The notes under the pieces are model-generated. The model saw only the letters and a list, made by a program, of their open reading frames with translations, had not been told where the DNA came from and did no database searches. A stretch of DNA of 64,000 bases. Origin: Planctomycetota bacterium. GTDB lineage: Bacteria > Planctomycetota > Planctomycetia > Pirellulales > PALSA-1355. Shown piece by piece: positions 43,439 through 52,215 of this stretch (position 1 is its first letter; every line of letters starts with the position of its first letter). The position numbers were made by a program, and so were the translations under genes. The stretch is from assembly GCA_003389325.1 (NCBI GenBank), contig QQVE01000046.1, positions 62,001-126,000 on the forward strand, read 5' to 3'.

Positions 43439-45058
43439 CTAATTCCTCGCGGTATGGGATGCCCCGGCGGCGAACATTTCCAGCGGAAAGCCCGCCCCGT
43501 GAAAACGCAGGTCGCGCCACTGTGCCACGTGCGCCGGCTTCCGCGTGGCGTCGACCACGACTTCGGCCCGCGCCGCGGTCGGCGAGCCGTCGACATGGGC
43601 CACGACCTGGGCCCGCACGACGTCACCGCCCGCCGAGACAAACGGCATCAGTTGTTTCATGCGGTGCAAATCGACCATTCCCTCGAACCACAGCCAGGTT
43701 GGGCTGCGACGCAGTCCATCGTCGGACGTCGACTGCCGCGCCGAGACGATCTGCTCGGCCAGCGCTTCGTCGATGCCCGGCACCGACCGCAGCACGCAAG
43801 CCGGCGCGTGATTCACGCTTACCAGGCCGCGAATCACGGGGTGGGGCACGGTCGTCGTCGCGTCTTCCAACACCTTGAACTGTTCGCGCAAAGCCGCCGG
43901 CTGGGGCGACAAAGGACTGTTGTAGACCTTCGGCTGGTCGGAACCTTCGGTCGGAACGGCCACCATGGCGCCGACCAGGTCGAGCAGCGTGTTGATCCGG
44001 AACTGCGGCGGGGCACTGGCGTCGACCGGCGGGGCGCCCGAGGCTGGAGAGCCGCCGCCGGCGTGCGGACCGTATTGCCGGTAAGCCACGACAAAGGTCG
44101 CCAGCTCCGGACCGGCCACGGCGGACAACTGCCCTTGCAGCTCTGCCAGGTTCGGGCCATTGAGGTCGATGCGCGGGGTTCCTTTCGAATTCGTGTTTCG
44201 TTGGCCGCTATACACGGTCAACAGCCAGCTCCAGGGAATCGGCTCGTCGCCGCCGGCCGGTCTTAACGCACGCGCGGCATGCGAGGAACGCTCGCGCTCC
44301 TCTCGCTCCAGGAATCGATTGTAGTTGCGGTCGGCGCCGAAGAGCAACTCGTGCGTCACGCCCTTGACCAGCAGCAATTCCTCGAGGCTCTCAGGCAAGC
44401 CGTTTCGCACGGCGTAGGGCCGGTCGAGGCCCGCGTAATACTCGCTTTCGGCCCCTTGGGCACGCGGCTGCGAGTCGGGATCGATCCAGTCGAGAATCGC
44501 GTCGGCCACCGGCGTCGTCATGCCCGGCAGTTGCATCAGAGCGTAGCCCCCGGCGCCCGGTTGTTGGGCATCGATGCGCAACAGATCGGCCAGATGCAGC
44601 CGCCCCGATTCGTTTTCGACGCCGTAGCGTACGGCCACTTCCTCCTGCCGTCCGGCCACGGGCACCACGACGCTGAATCGCGGCTCGCGCGAAGGCGCGG
44701 TCGAGGTCGCGCGCCCGCCACGATCGTTGCCCCGCAGCGAGCGGGCCCGAAACAGCTTGGGGTTGTCGTACGATCCGCCGGCAGTGTCCTGCAACGCGCG
44801 GGGCTGTTCCAAGAATACCTTGAGCTGCTCCACTCCGCTGGCCAGCGCCTGCTGCAACTGCAGCGCGTCGCCGTGCAAGTGGGCCGCCTTGTTCTCGGTG
44901 AGCATCAGCTCGGCAAAGCTAAAGCCCGCCAGCGCGATCATCATCACCACGATCAGCACCAGCACCAACACCAGCGCAGGCCGCTTCGGCAGTCGCCGGC
45001 CGGGAGAGCCACGCGAGTCTCTTTCCAGAGGCGTGTTGTGACGAGTGTCAGGACGCAT
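43439..45058 (-). CDS. gspK: type II secretion minor pseudopilin GspK
   Basis: This is a 539-residue protein starting at ATG 45058 (GGGAGG upstream) and overlapping gspJ by 11 bases. A basic N terminus precedes one long hydrophobic helix (about 27-48, ALVLVLVLIVVMMIALAGF). The GspK body shows LHLADLLRID, a helix-hairpin-helix-like stretch (QLPGMTTPVADAILDWIDPD) and further VKGVTHELLFG, typical of the large tip pseudopilin. It is longer than E. coli GspK (~320) because of inserted low-complexity regions. There is no canonical prepilin Glu+5 context, as in many GspK proteins. Confidence 0.88.
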   Translation of the reverse strand: MRPDTRHNTPLERDSRGSPGRRLPKRPALVLVLVLIVVMMIALAGFSFAELMLTENKAAHLHGDALQLQQALASGVEQLKVFLEQPRALQDTAGGSYDNPKLFRARSLRGNDRGGRATSTAPSREPRFSVVVPVAGRQEEVAVRYGVENESGRLHLADLLRIDAQQPGAGGYALMQLPGMTTPVADAILDWIDPDSQPRAQGAESEYYAGLDRPYAVRNGLPESLEELLLVKGVTHELLFGADRNYNRFLEREERERSSHAARALRPAGGDEPIPWSWLLTVYSGQRNTNSKGTPRIDLNGPNLAELQGQLSAVAGPELATFVVAYRQYGPHAGGGSPASGAPPVDASAPPQFRINTLLDLVGAMVAVPTEGSDQPKVYNSPLSPQPAALREQFKVLEDATTTVPHPVIRGLVSVNHAPACVLRSVPGIDEALAEQIVSARQSTSDDGLRRSPTWLWFEGMVDLHRMKQLMPFVSAGGDVVRAQVVAHVDGSPTAARAEVVVDATRKPAHVAQWRDLRFHGAGFPLEMFAAGASHTARN

Positions 45059-46325
45059 CGGTCGCGCCTCCCAGGGCTACTTCATCCTGCGTGTTGCTTA
45101 CCGGAGCCTCGGGATCAAGCGCGTCGGGATGCAACGGGTCGCCCTGCGGCGGAGGCGGTGCATCGGTCTTCAGCGTGATCAGCAGCCGATGTACCGGATG
45201 CTTCCACGCCACGAGCTTTTCGAAGTCGACGCCCGGCTCCACCGGCTCGTCGCTCGTGTAAGGATCCTCCTCGCCGGCCGCACGCAGTTGCAGCGAAACT
45301 TCCACGGCCACGGGCAAACGCCGCATGGCCGCGCTATTCCACTCGGTAAGCCACGTGGTGCCGTCGTAGTACCGCAGCGAAAAGCTCATCACTTCCGGCA
45401 CCCGGGTGATCGAATCGTCGGCGAAGTCGTCTTCCTCGGTCAGCTCTTCGGTAGCCTTGGCCCCCGGCGTCGACTCGTCCGCCAGGGCCGATGGGGCGCT
45501 ACCGCGCGAGAGCCCGCTGCGGCCGGCGCGCCGCGTGGCGGGGTGCGCGTCTTCCCAGGCGCGTTCTTGCCGCACCAGGCACGCCACCGCTTGATTGAGC
45601 GGCTGGTCGGGATCGCGCATCTCGTCGAACGAGTAGACGATCGTCTTCAATTCCTCGGCCCGCGACGGCGGCGGCTCATCGCGGCTGAGCGACACCGGCA
45701 AGGGTTCCCCAAAGATGGAATCCGCTTCGTCGCTCGGCTCGACGTCGACCGGTTGCACGACGTCGATCTGCAAGTAGTTGTCGGTGCCGAACACGCCGGC
45801 CGGCCGCAGCGACATCGTGGCGATCTCGCCGTGCAGCGCCGGGTGCCCCGAGGCGACCCCGGACGATCCTATGCCGCCGACCGAACCCGAAATCGATCCC
45901 GGGCCCGGCGCGGAACTGTCCGAGCCATTGCGCGGCTGGAGCGGCTGAACCGTCGTCGCGGCCGCCAGCGGTTGTACCGGCGCGGCCGTGCCGGGCGATG
46001 AGCCGCTCGATGAACTGCCCGCGGACGAACTCGATGACGATTCGCCCGAGGGTGGATCGAGACCCGCTCCCGCACCGGGCAGCGGAGGCACCGGCAAGGG
46101 CGGCACCTGCGGAGGCGGCTGCACTACGCCCTGGAGATCGGCCGTCATCTGTTCGAGCAGCGTGCGGGCGAGTTGGGCCTGTTCGGTTTGCGACTGCCCG
46201 CTCTCGAACGCCTTGGAATACATGCTCAACAGCGACCACAGCGCCACCAACAGCACGGCGGCCAGCACCGTGGTCAACAGCACTTCGATCAGCGTGAATG
46301 CGTTTCGCGAGCGTGCTCGTCTCAT
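45048..46325 (-). CDS. gspJ: type II secretion pseudopilin GspJ-like, with Pro/Ser-rich insertion
   Basis: This is a 425-residue protein starting at ATG 46325 (GGAGGG upstream), overlapping the gspI stop as ATGA. The prepilin motif NAFTLIEVLL is near residue 9. A long Pro, Ser and Gly-rich stretch (about 75-150) separates the N-terminal helix from a C-terminal beta domain (EVMSFSLRYYDGTTWLTEW). A normal GspJ is about 200 residues; the insertions double it. The assignment rests on the prepilin motif, the order I-J-K and the C-terminal pattern. Confidence 0.8.
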   Translation of the reverse strand: MRRARSRNAFTLIEVLLTTVLAAVLLVALWSLLSMYSKAFESGQSQTEQAQLARTLLEQMTADLQGVVQPPPQVPPLPVPPLPGAGAGLDPPSGESSSSSSAGSSSSGSSPGTAAPVQPLAAATTVQPLQPRNGSDSSAPGPGSISGSVGGIGSSGVASGHPALHGEIATMSLRPAGVFGTDNYLQIDVVQPVDVEPSDEADSIFGEPLPVSLSRDEPPPSRAEELKTIVYSFDEMRDPDQPLNQAVACLVRQERAWEDAHPATRRAGRSGLSRGSAPSALADESTPGAKATEELTEEDDFADDSITRVPEVMSFSLRYYDGTTWLTEWNSAAMRRLPVAVEVSLQLRAAGEEDPYTSDEPVEPGVDFEKLVAWKHPVHRLLITLKTDAPPPPQGDPLHPDALDPEAPVSNTQDEVALGGATDAS

Positions 46326-46765
46326 GGCGTGGTCCCTCCGACGGTCGTCGGCGACGGGCTCACAGGCGCCGAGGGCTCGTCGTCGAGCAACGCGTTGCCT
46401 TGGCGCAGCCAGCGCACGAGCGTCGTCTTGGCCCGCTGCTGGCGCGGCGCAGGCTGGAAGGCCGCCCCCACCTCGACGATCGCCAGCCCGGGCTGGTCGC
46501 TTTGGGTGACATCGACCCAGTAGACCCAGCGGGGATGGTCTTCCAGCGGCGTGGGGCGCACGGTTTCGGCCGGCGCCAGACCGGAGACGATCTCGTTGAG
46601 CTTCGTCTGGCAAATCAACTGCGAGCGCGACAGATCGCGGGCACTGGCGGCGTGCCGATTGCCGATCGACGCCAGTTCCATCAGCACGATTGCCGAACCG
46701 ATCAACATTCCCGTGGCCAGCAAGACTTCCAGCAGTGAGAATCCTTGCCGGTGCGGGCGTCTCAT
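46322..46765 (-). CDS. gspI: type II secretion minor pseudopilin GspI
   Basis: This is a 147-residue protein whose start overlaps the gspH stop and whose stop overlaps the gspJ start (both ATGA). The prepilin cleavage motif QGFSLLEVLLA lies at residue 7, followed by a hydrophobic helix and the short body (SQLICQTKLNEIVSGL, typical of GspI/PulI). The C terminus is extended by a Pro/Ser/Thr-rich tail. Cleavage by GspO/PilD is expected; that peptidase is not encoded in the window. Confidence 0.85.
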   Translation of the reverse strand: MRRPHRQGFSLLEVLLATGMLIGSAIVLMELASIGNRHAASARDLSRSQLICQTKLNEIVSGLAPAETVRPTPLEDHPRWVYWVDVTQSDQPGLAIVEVGAAFQPAPRQQRAKTTLVRWLRQGNALLDDEPSAPVSPSPTTVGGTTP

Positions 46766-47355
46766 GGCTCGGCCTCTTCGTGCCGCGGCTTGCCCACCGT
46801 GGCCACGCCCGTCAGTCCGCGTAGCGAAAGATCGACGACCGCATCGCGCTCACCGCGCAGGCGAATCCGCGCGTCGGCGGTCCGCCCGTTGGGATAGAAC
46901 ACGATCGGCTCGGACCAGCCTTCTTCGTCGACCGGGGGCGCCGCAGAGAGCATCTCTTCGGCGTCGACAAACGCCACGCCCTCGGGCAGTTCTTGCTCGA
47001 CGACCTTCTTGCCCGGAGTGGGCAGCTTTTCGGTGTCGCCGCCAGCGGCCGTCTCGTGCTCGACGGCCGGCTCGGACCGTTCGGTCTCGGCGTCGTAATC
47101 GGCCGGCGCCACTTCGAAGCGGCCGGCACCCGGCTGATAGCGGAAGCGCTGCGCCTGGCCCGACTGCATGGCCCGCAGCCGGGTCTTGGCCAGCTCCGCG
47201 CGAACCCGCCGTGCGGCCGAGCGCAAGCGGCTGTCGCCCAGCGCCGAGCGCAGCGCCGGCTGCGCCAGCGCCGCGACCATCACCAGCACGCCCAACACGA
47301 CGAGCATCTCGGACAACGTGTAACCGCGCCGTTTACCTATTCTGATTCCGTACAC
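46762..47355 (-). CDS. gspH: type II secretion pseudopilin GspH
   Basis: This is a 197-residue protein with a GTG start at 47355 (AGGTGG upstream). The prepilin motif is RRGYTLSEMLVVLGVL, with Ser in place of the usual Ile before Glu+5. The body has RSAARRVRAELAKTRLRAMQSG, typical of GspH/FimT, and an Asp/Glu-rich middle. The C-terminal beta segments (IVFYPNGRTADARIRL) also match GspH. It sits 38 bp after gspG. Confidence 0.85.
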   Translation of the reverse strand: MYGIRIGKRRGYTLSEMLVVLGVLVMVAALAQPALRSALGDSRLRSAARRVRAELAKTRLRAMQSGQAQRFRYQPGAGRFEVAPADYDAETERSEPAVEHETAAGGDTEKLPTPGKKVVEQELPEGVAFVDAEEMLSAAPPVDEEGWSEPIVFYPNGRTADARIRLRGERDAVVDLSLRGLTGVATVGKPRHEEAEP

Positions 47356-47393
47356 AACTCCACCTCTTCGGTGTCAATTCGACGACTTCCCAC

Positions 47394-47864
47394 TTAGCTC
47401 GTAGAGTCGTCCTCAGACCAATTCACAATGTCGTCCTCGGTACCCTCTTTGCCGTCGGGTCCGGCCGACCAAATATCGGGATATTCGCTGTCGTGCGTCG
47501 AGGGAAACTCATACAAGTACTCGTGACCCCAGGGATCCTTGGGGGCTTCCTTCGAAGTCGTAGTGATGTAGGGACCGGCCCAATTGGCGGCCACTTCTTC
47601 TTCCAGATCGGTCGGCTTGACCACCAGCACTTCCAGTCCCTGCTCGGTGCTGGGGAAGGTATTGAGGTCCAAGGCATACTTTTCCAGCGCCGTGCGGAGC
47701 AGACCAATCTGGGTCTTGGCGGCATCCATGTCGGCCTTTTTCTTGCTTCCCAACAGCGACGGGACGGCAAATCCCATCAGCACCACCAGGATGACCAGCA
47801 CCAGCAAGACTTCCATCAGCGTGAAGCCTTGTCGCCGTTTCGTGTTTGTTTTTCGCGTTTTCAT
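47394..47864 (-). CDS. gspG: type II secretion major pseudopilin GspG
   Basis: This is a 156-residue protein. I start at ATG 47864 with TTAGGAGGG upstream. The motif RRQGFTLMEVLLVLVIL is followed by the classic GspG features: KTQIGLLRTALEKYALDLNTFPSTEQGLEVLV, DPWGHEYLYEFPS, YPDIWSAGPDGKEGTEDDIVNW (a calcium-binding end). It forms the periplasmic pseudopilus. A 112-bp gap separates it from gspF, which may hold a stronger site for this abundant subunit. Confidence 0.95.
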   Translation of the reverse strand: MKTRKTNTKRRQGFTLMEVLLVLVILVVLMGFAVPSLLGSKKKADMDAAKTQIGLLRTALEKYALDLNTFPSTEQGLEVLVVKPTDLEEEVAANWAGPYITTTSKEAPKDPWGHEYLYEFPSTHDSEYPDIWSAGPDGKEGTEDDIVNWSEDDSTS

Positions 47865-47976
47865 TCTCGGACGCCCTCCTAAGTAACCGATTGTGTCTCG
47901 AATAAGGAAAAATCCCGTTGCAGTTCCTTGCACCTTGTGGCTCCTGCTCTTCAGGTGCCCGCCTGTCGTTTTCTCG

Positions 47977-49185
47977 TTAAGTAACCGTTGAGCTCATTTG
48001 GAACACCGGCAGCAGCAACGCCACCAGCACGAACAAGATGGCGCTGGCCATGATTAACAGCGTCAGCGGCTCGAGCAGCCGCACCATCAGGTCAAGTTGC
48101 CGGCTGGTCTGCCGATCAATGCCCTCGGCAATGTTCACCAGCACGTTGTCCAGGTTGTTCGATTCCTCGGCGACGCTGATCATCGCCATCACGGGCCGCG
48201 GAATCAGCCCGCACTCGGCCAGTGGCCGGGCCAGCGTCTCGCCGGAGGAGACGTTTTCGGCCGATTGGCGAATGGCCGCCGACAGCACGCGATTGCCCGT
48301 CGAATCGCTGGAAATCTCCAGCGACTTGAGCAGCGGCACCCCGTTGCGCAACAGCGTTCCCAGCACGCGGCAAAACCGCGAGAGGGAGTAGCCCAGGAAG
48401 ATTTTCCCCGCGACGGGAAGCTTCAGCTTCGTGCGGTCGGCCAGCACGCGTCCCGCTTCGGTGCGTAGCTGGCTGCGGACCCAATACACGGCACCGGCCA
48501 AGGCCGCGGCTACCAGGATGCCGTATTTCCCCAGGATGTCGCTCATGCCCAGCAGAATCACCGTCGGCACGGGCAGGCCACCCCGCTTCTCCAGTTGCTC
48601 GAACAGGCCAGCGAACTTGGGCACGAAGAACACGATCAACACGACCGTGATCAACACGCCCGCGCCGGCCAGGATCGCCGGATAGGTCATCGCGCCCACA
48701 ACCTTGCCCCTCAGTTCCTCTTGCTTCTCCAGAAAGTCGGCCGTGCGTTTCAGAGCGTCTTCCAGGAAGGCGCCCTCGCTACCGGCCCGCACCATGCTCA
48801 CGGTCAGCTCGCTGAAAATCTCGGGATGCCGGGCCATGGCTTCGTCGACCGGCGCGCCTTCGGCCACCTGATCGCGCACGTCGCCGAGCACCTCGGCAAG
48901 CGTCGGATGCACGGCCTGCTCGGCCAGCACGTCCAGCGAACGCAACAGCGGCACACCGCTGTTGAGCAGGTCGGCCATCTGCGTCAGCGTGCTGGCCAGC
49001 AGCGCCGTCTTCACGCGGCGCTTTTGCTGCCAGAGCGGCTTGGCCGGCGCGGCATCTTCGACCTTGAGCGGGAATAACTGCCGATCGCCCAGCGCGCACA
49101 ACGCATCGCGGCGGCTGGCGGCCGTGATCGTGCCCGCCACGGCGGCGCCCGCCTGGTTTCGCGCTTTGTAGGCAAATTCCGGCAT
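47977..49185 (-). CDS. gspF: type II secretion inner-membrane platform protein GspF
   Basis: This is a 402-residue protein starting at ATG 49185 (MPEFAYKARN). It has two tandem GspF domains (about 65-190 and 270-395; for example LLNSGVPLLRSLDVL and LLRNGVPLLKSLEIS) and three TM segments. The platform links the ATPase GspE to pseudopilus assembly. It is in the expected order, 50 bp after gspE. Confidence 0.95.
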   Translation of the reverse strand: MPEFAYKARNQAGAAVAGTITAASRRDALCALGDRQLFPLKVEDAAPAKPLWQQKRRVKTALLASTLTQMADLLNSGVPLLRSLDVLAEQAVHPTLAEVLGDVRDQVAEGAPVDEAMARHPEIFSELTVSMVRAGSEGAFLEDALKRTADFLEKQEELRGKVVGAMTYPAILAGAGVLITVVLIVFFVPKFAGLFEQLEKRGGLPVPTVILLGMSDILGKYGILVAAALAGAVYWVRSQLRTEAGRVLADRTKLKLPVAGKIFLGYSLSRFCRVLGTLLRNGVPLLKSLEISSDSTGNRVLSAAIRQSAENVSSGETLARPLAECGLIPRPVMAMISVAEESNNLDNVLVNIAEGIDRQTSRQLDLMVRLLEPLTLLIMASAILFVLVALLLPVFQMSSTVT

Positions 49186-49235
49186 GGTTGGTTGAGTCTC
49201 TGTCGTGCCTTGCGGCACTCGATGTCGGTCTTGGT

Positions 49236-50927
49236 TCAGTCGGCCCCGGTGACGCGCATCACTTCGTCGATCGTGGTCTGACCGCGGAGAACCTTTTGCC
49301 AGCCGTCCTGCCTCAGCGTCCGCATGCCGCTGGCCACGGCGACTTCTTTCAACTTGTGCGAAGCCACGCGCTCCGACGCCAGGTGGCGAATCTGGTCGTT
49401 GGCCACCAGCAGCTCGAACAGCCCCAGACGGCCCGTATAGCCTTTGCCCCGGCAGCGGCGGCAGCCGCCCGGCTGGTAGAGCGTGCCGCCTTCGGCATGC
49501 AAGCGGTCCATGGGAAAATCGGCCGGCACGTCGTCGGGCTCGGGCGTGTACGGCACGCGGCACTCGGTGCACAACACGCGCACCAGCCGCTGGGCCATCA
49601 CGCCGGCCACGGTGCTGGAAACCAGAAACGGCTCCACGCCCATGTCGACCATTCGCATGAAGGCCCCGGCCGCGTCATTGGTGTGCAGCGTGCTGAACAC
49701 GAGGTGCCCGGTCAGCGACGCCTGAATGGCGTTCTCGGCGGTTTCCAAATCGCGAATTTCGCCGACCAGCACGACGTCGGGGTCGTGTCGCAAAATGCTC
49801 CGCAGGCTGGCGGCAAACGTCAGGCCCACCTTCGTGTGCACCTGAATCTGGTTGATGCCGTCGAGCTGGTATTCCACCGGGTCTTCGGTGGTGATGATCT
49901 TGATCTCTTCGCTCTTGATCTGGTTCAAGGCGCTGTACAGGCTGGTCGTCTTTCCCGACCCCGTGGGGCCGGTGACCAAAATGATGCCGTGCGGCAGCTC
50001 GATCAGCCGCGTGAACTCTTCGTGCACGTCGGCGTCCATGCCCACGCCTTGCAGCGAGAAGTTCATGCGGTCCTTGTCGAGGATACGCATGACCATGCCC
50101 TCGCCGTGCAGCATGGGAATGATCGAGAGTCGAATGTCGATCTCGCGGCCCGACACCTTGAGCTTGATGCGGCCGTCCTGCGGAATGCGCTTCTCGGCGA
50201 TGTTCAGCCGGGCCATGATCTTCAACCGGCTGACGATCGCGGCCTGAAAGCGATTGATCTCCGGCGGCATGGGCTGCAATTGAAGTACGCCATCGATGCG
50301 ATAGCGGATCTTCATGCCCGTGCCCTGGGCCTCGATGTGAATATCGCTGGCCCGGGCTTCGACGGCCTCGCTGAGGATTTCGTTCACCAGGCGAACGACC
50401 GAGGCCTCCTGGGCCTCTTCCGAAGCTTCGGAGCGATCGAAGTCGAGCTCCTCGAGCATCTCAACGCCGCCCACCTCTTCGCGCTGGGCCATCAGTCCGT
50501 CGACCGTTTCGGCCCCGACGCCCAGGTGGGTCTTGATCAGCTTGTTCAACTCGAGCGACGGCGCGAGAACCGGCACAACGCTCCAGCCGGTCGCCGCCGC
50601 CACGGCGTCCAGCGCGTGCAGGTCGAACGGGTTGCTGGTGGCCACCGTCAGGGCGTCGTCATCCCAGGCGATAGGAAACACCTGGTACTGGTGGATCAGC
50701 TTGACCGGAAAGTCCTTCAACAGCCCCAAGTCGGCCTCGGTGGACGCCAGGTCGATGATCTCGAAGCCGAGCTCCGCGGCCACGGCGGCCAGCACGTCGT
50801 CGCCGTCGGACAGCCCCCAATCGGCGGCCAGATGATCCAGCGCACCGCCGGCAGCCAGCGCTTGCCGCGCTTGCGCCCATTGGCGCTCATCGAGCCCCTG
50901 TTTTGCGATGGCTTGACCGGAGATCAT
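49236..50927 (-). CDS. gspE: type II secretion ATPase GspE
   Basis: This is a 563-residue cytoplasmic ATPase, the first gene of the operon, starting at ATG 50927. The N-terminal domain (1-140) is of the MshEN/GspE-N type. The NTPase core has Walker A GPTGSGKTT (about 319-327), an Asp box (ITTEDPVEY), Walker B (VVLVGEIRDLETA) and the His box (LVFSTLHTND). A C-terminal zinc site is supported by LCTEC and GCRRCRG. It powers pseudopilus extension. Confidence 0.96.
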   Translation of the reverse strand: MISGQAIAKQGLDERQWAQARQALAAGGALDHLAADWGLSDGDDVLAAVAAELGFEIIDLASTEADLGLLKDFPVKLIHQYQVFPIAWDDDALTVATSNPFDLHALDAVAAATGWSVVPVLAPSLELNKLIKTHLGVGAETVDGLMAQREEVGGVEMLEELDFDRSEASEEAQEASVVRLVNEILSEAVEARASDIHIEAQGTGMKIRYRIDGVLQLQPMPPEINRFQAAIVSRLKIMARLNIAEKRIPQDGRIKLKVSGREIDIRLSIIPMLHGEGMVMRILDKDRMNFSLQGVGMDADVHEEFTRLIELPHGIILVTGPTGSGKTTSLYSALNQIKSEEIKIITTEDPVEYQLDGINQIQVHTKVGLTFAASLRSILRHDPDVVLVGEIRDLETAENAIQASLTGHLVFSTLHTNDAAGAFMRMVDMGVEPFLVSSTVAGVMAQRLVRVLCTECRVPYTPEPDDVPADFPMDRLHAEGGTLYQPGGCRRCRGKGYTGRLGLFELLVANDQIRHLASERVASHKLKEVAVASGMRTLRQDGWQKVLRGQTTIDEVMRVTGAD

Positions 50928-51315
50928 GGGTGGGTTCCAGTCCGATAAGCCGACGCCAATGGCAGGACCGCACCATCCGTTTCAAAAAACGAAGATGACG
51001 GCTCGAACGTCGGCTGTTCGGGTGTGGTTGGCAGGAAACATGTCCTCCGCGCGGGGCGCGGACCATGCTTTCTCACGCGTCACGTTAGCTGTACGAAATC
51101 CCAGGCGGGATGACGAACACTCAGGCGAGAACGTTAAGGTAGGTGGGTCGTTTTGGTGGGGCGGATTACTAGGAAGGTTGACCGCAAGCCGCCTCGTTGC
51201 GAACATATGGACTATATCTGATGCGATCGTCGAATGTCAATAGACCGATGCCCCCCTTGGCGGCCCTCGCCGCGGGCGCGCGAAGGACACGTATCTACAT
51301 TCGAGGCAACACGTT
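50928..51315. other. 388-bp divergent gap upstream of gspE
   Basis: No gene is seen. It separates the start of the secretion operon (minus) from the EF-hand gene (plus), so both promoters should lie here. I could not find boxes with a good spacing on either strand. The stretch is AT-richer than its surroundings near 51200-51240. Confidence 0.4.
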
Positions 51316-52107
51316 TTGACACATCATCCGCGTTCGATCAAGACCCGATCGCTGCAGGGCGCAGGCCTCGCTTTCGGCCTGGCTACCGTGCAGTTGCTGA
51401 TGTCCTGCAATCCGGCCGTGGCCCAGCCCGCTCCGGCGACGTCGCAGGCGCCCGGCGCGGCCCGCACAACGCCCTCTCAAGCCGCGCCCTCTCAAGCCGC
51501 TCCCAGTACGGCCGCCGCCACCGACGATGGCAACCTGCCGGCACGCGGCGCGATCACCTCAAAGCTGCTGCGCTACGCCGAGCGGATTGTCGAGCGATAC
51601 GATGCGAACCTCGACGGTCAGCTCGACCCGGATGAATGGAAAGCCATGCGCGGCCGTCCGCAGGCGATCGACCAGGACGGCGACGGGCGGCTGACCGTCG
51701 ACGAGTTCGCCCGACACGTGGCCAACTACGGGACCGGGCGGCGAATTCGCCTGGCAACTCCGCGCGATCCGGTAGCCGAAACCGCTCCCCCACCGACAAG
51801 TACTCCGCTGGCCGCGCAAGGCGCAGCCGCGGAAACCGATCCGGACATGGTCGCCCAGCGCCGGGGACTGAAGTTCTTCGCTCCCCTGCCCTCGGGCACG
51901 CCCTCTTGGTTCGTCGAACGCGACACCGACGGCGACGCTCAGCTCACGCTGGCCGAGTACTCGCCGCGGTTGCGCTCCACGGAGATCGCCGAGTTCAAGA
52001 AGCACGATATTAACGGCGACGGCCTGATCACCGCCGCCGAGTTGCGTCGCGCCGCTTCGCCCGCGCCGAATGCGACGACGCCGTCTGGCACCAGCGCGTC
52101 GCCGTAG
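51316..52107 (+). CDS. secreted EF-hand protein
   Basis: This is a 263-residue protein. The only reasonable start is TTG 51316 (GAGG eight bases upstream), which gives a signal peptide (about 1-37, ending AVAQ). Four EF-hand-type calcium loops are visible: DANLDGQLDPDEW, DQDGDGRLTVDEF, DTDGDAQLTLAEY and DINGDGLITAAEL. The spacer regions are Ala/Pro/Ser/Thr-rich. It is probably a calcium-binding periplasmic or cell-surface protein. It is divergent from gspE and convergent with the giant repeat protein. Confidence 0.82.
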   Translation: MTHHPRSIKTRSLQGAGLAFGLATVQLLMSCNPAVAQPAPATSQAPGAARTTPSQAAPSQAAPSTAAATDDGNLPARGAITSKLLRYAERIVERYDANLDGQLDPDEWKAMRGRPQAIDQDGDGRLTVDEFARHVANYGTGRRIRLATPRDPVAETAPPPTSTPLAAQGAAAETDPDMVAQRRGLKFFAPLPSGTPSWFVERDTDGDAQLTLAEYSPRLRSTEIAEFKKHDINGDGLITAAELRRAASPAPNATTPSGTSASP

Positions 52108-52125
52108 TCTCGCGTACGCCGATGC

Positions 52126-52186
52126 CATGCTCACGCGAGCGTGAAATGCTTGGCCGAGACTTGAGCACCAGCATGCTCATGCGAGC
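52126..52186. repeat. intergenic direct repeat with internal palindrome
   Basis: CATGCTCACGCGAGC (52126-52140) recurs as CATGCTCATGCGAGC (52172-52186). The first copy also forms a 6-bp hairpin TCACGC-GA-GCGTGA (52131-52144). It lies between the convergent EF-hand and giant-repeat genes and may serve as a weak terminator or belong to a dispersed repeat family. Confidence 0.45.
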
Positions 52187-52215
52187 AGGAGCATCGCGCC
52201 CACGACAGTACCGGC

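Noticed and set aside
49188..50948. 586-residue open frame antisense to gspE
   Set aside because: Shadow of a well-conserved ATPase; composition typical of antisense frames.
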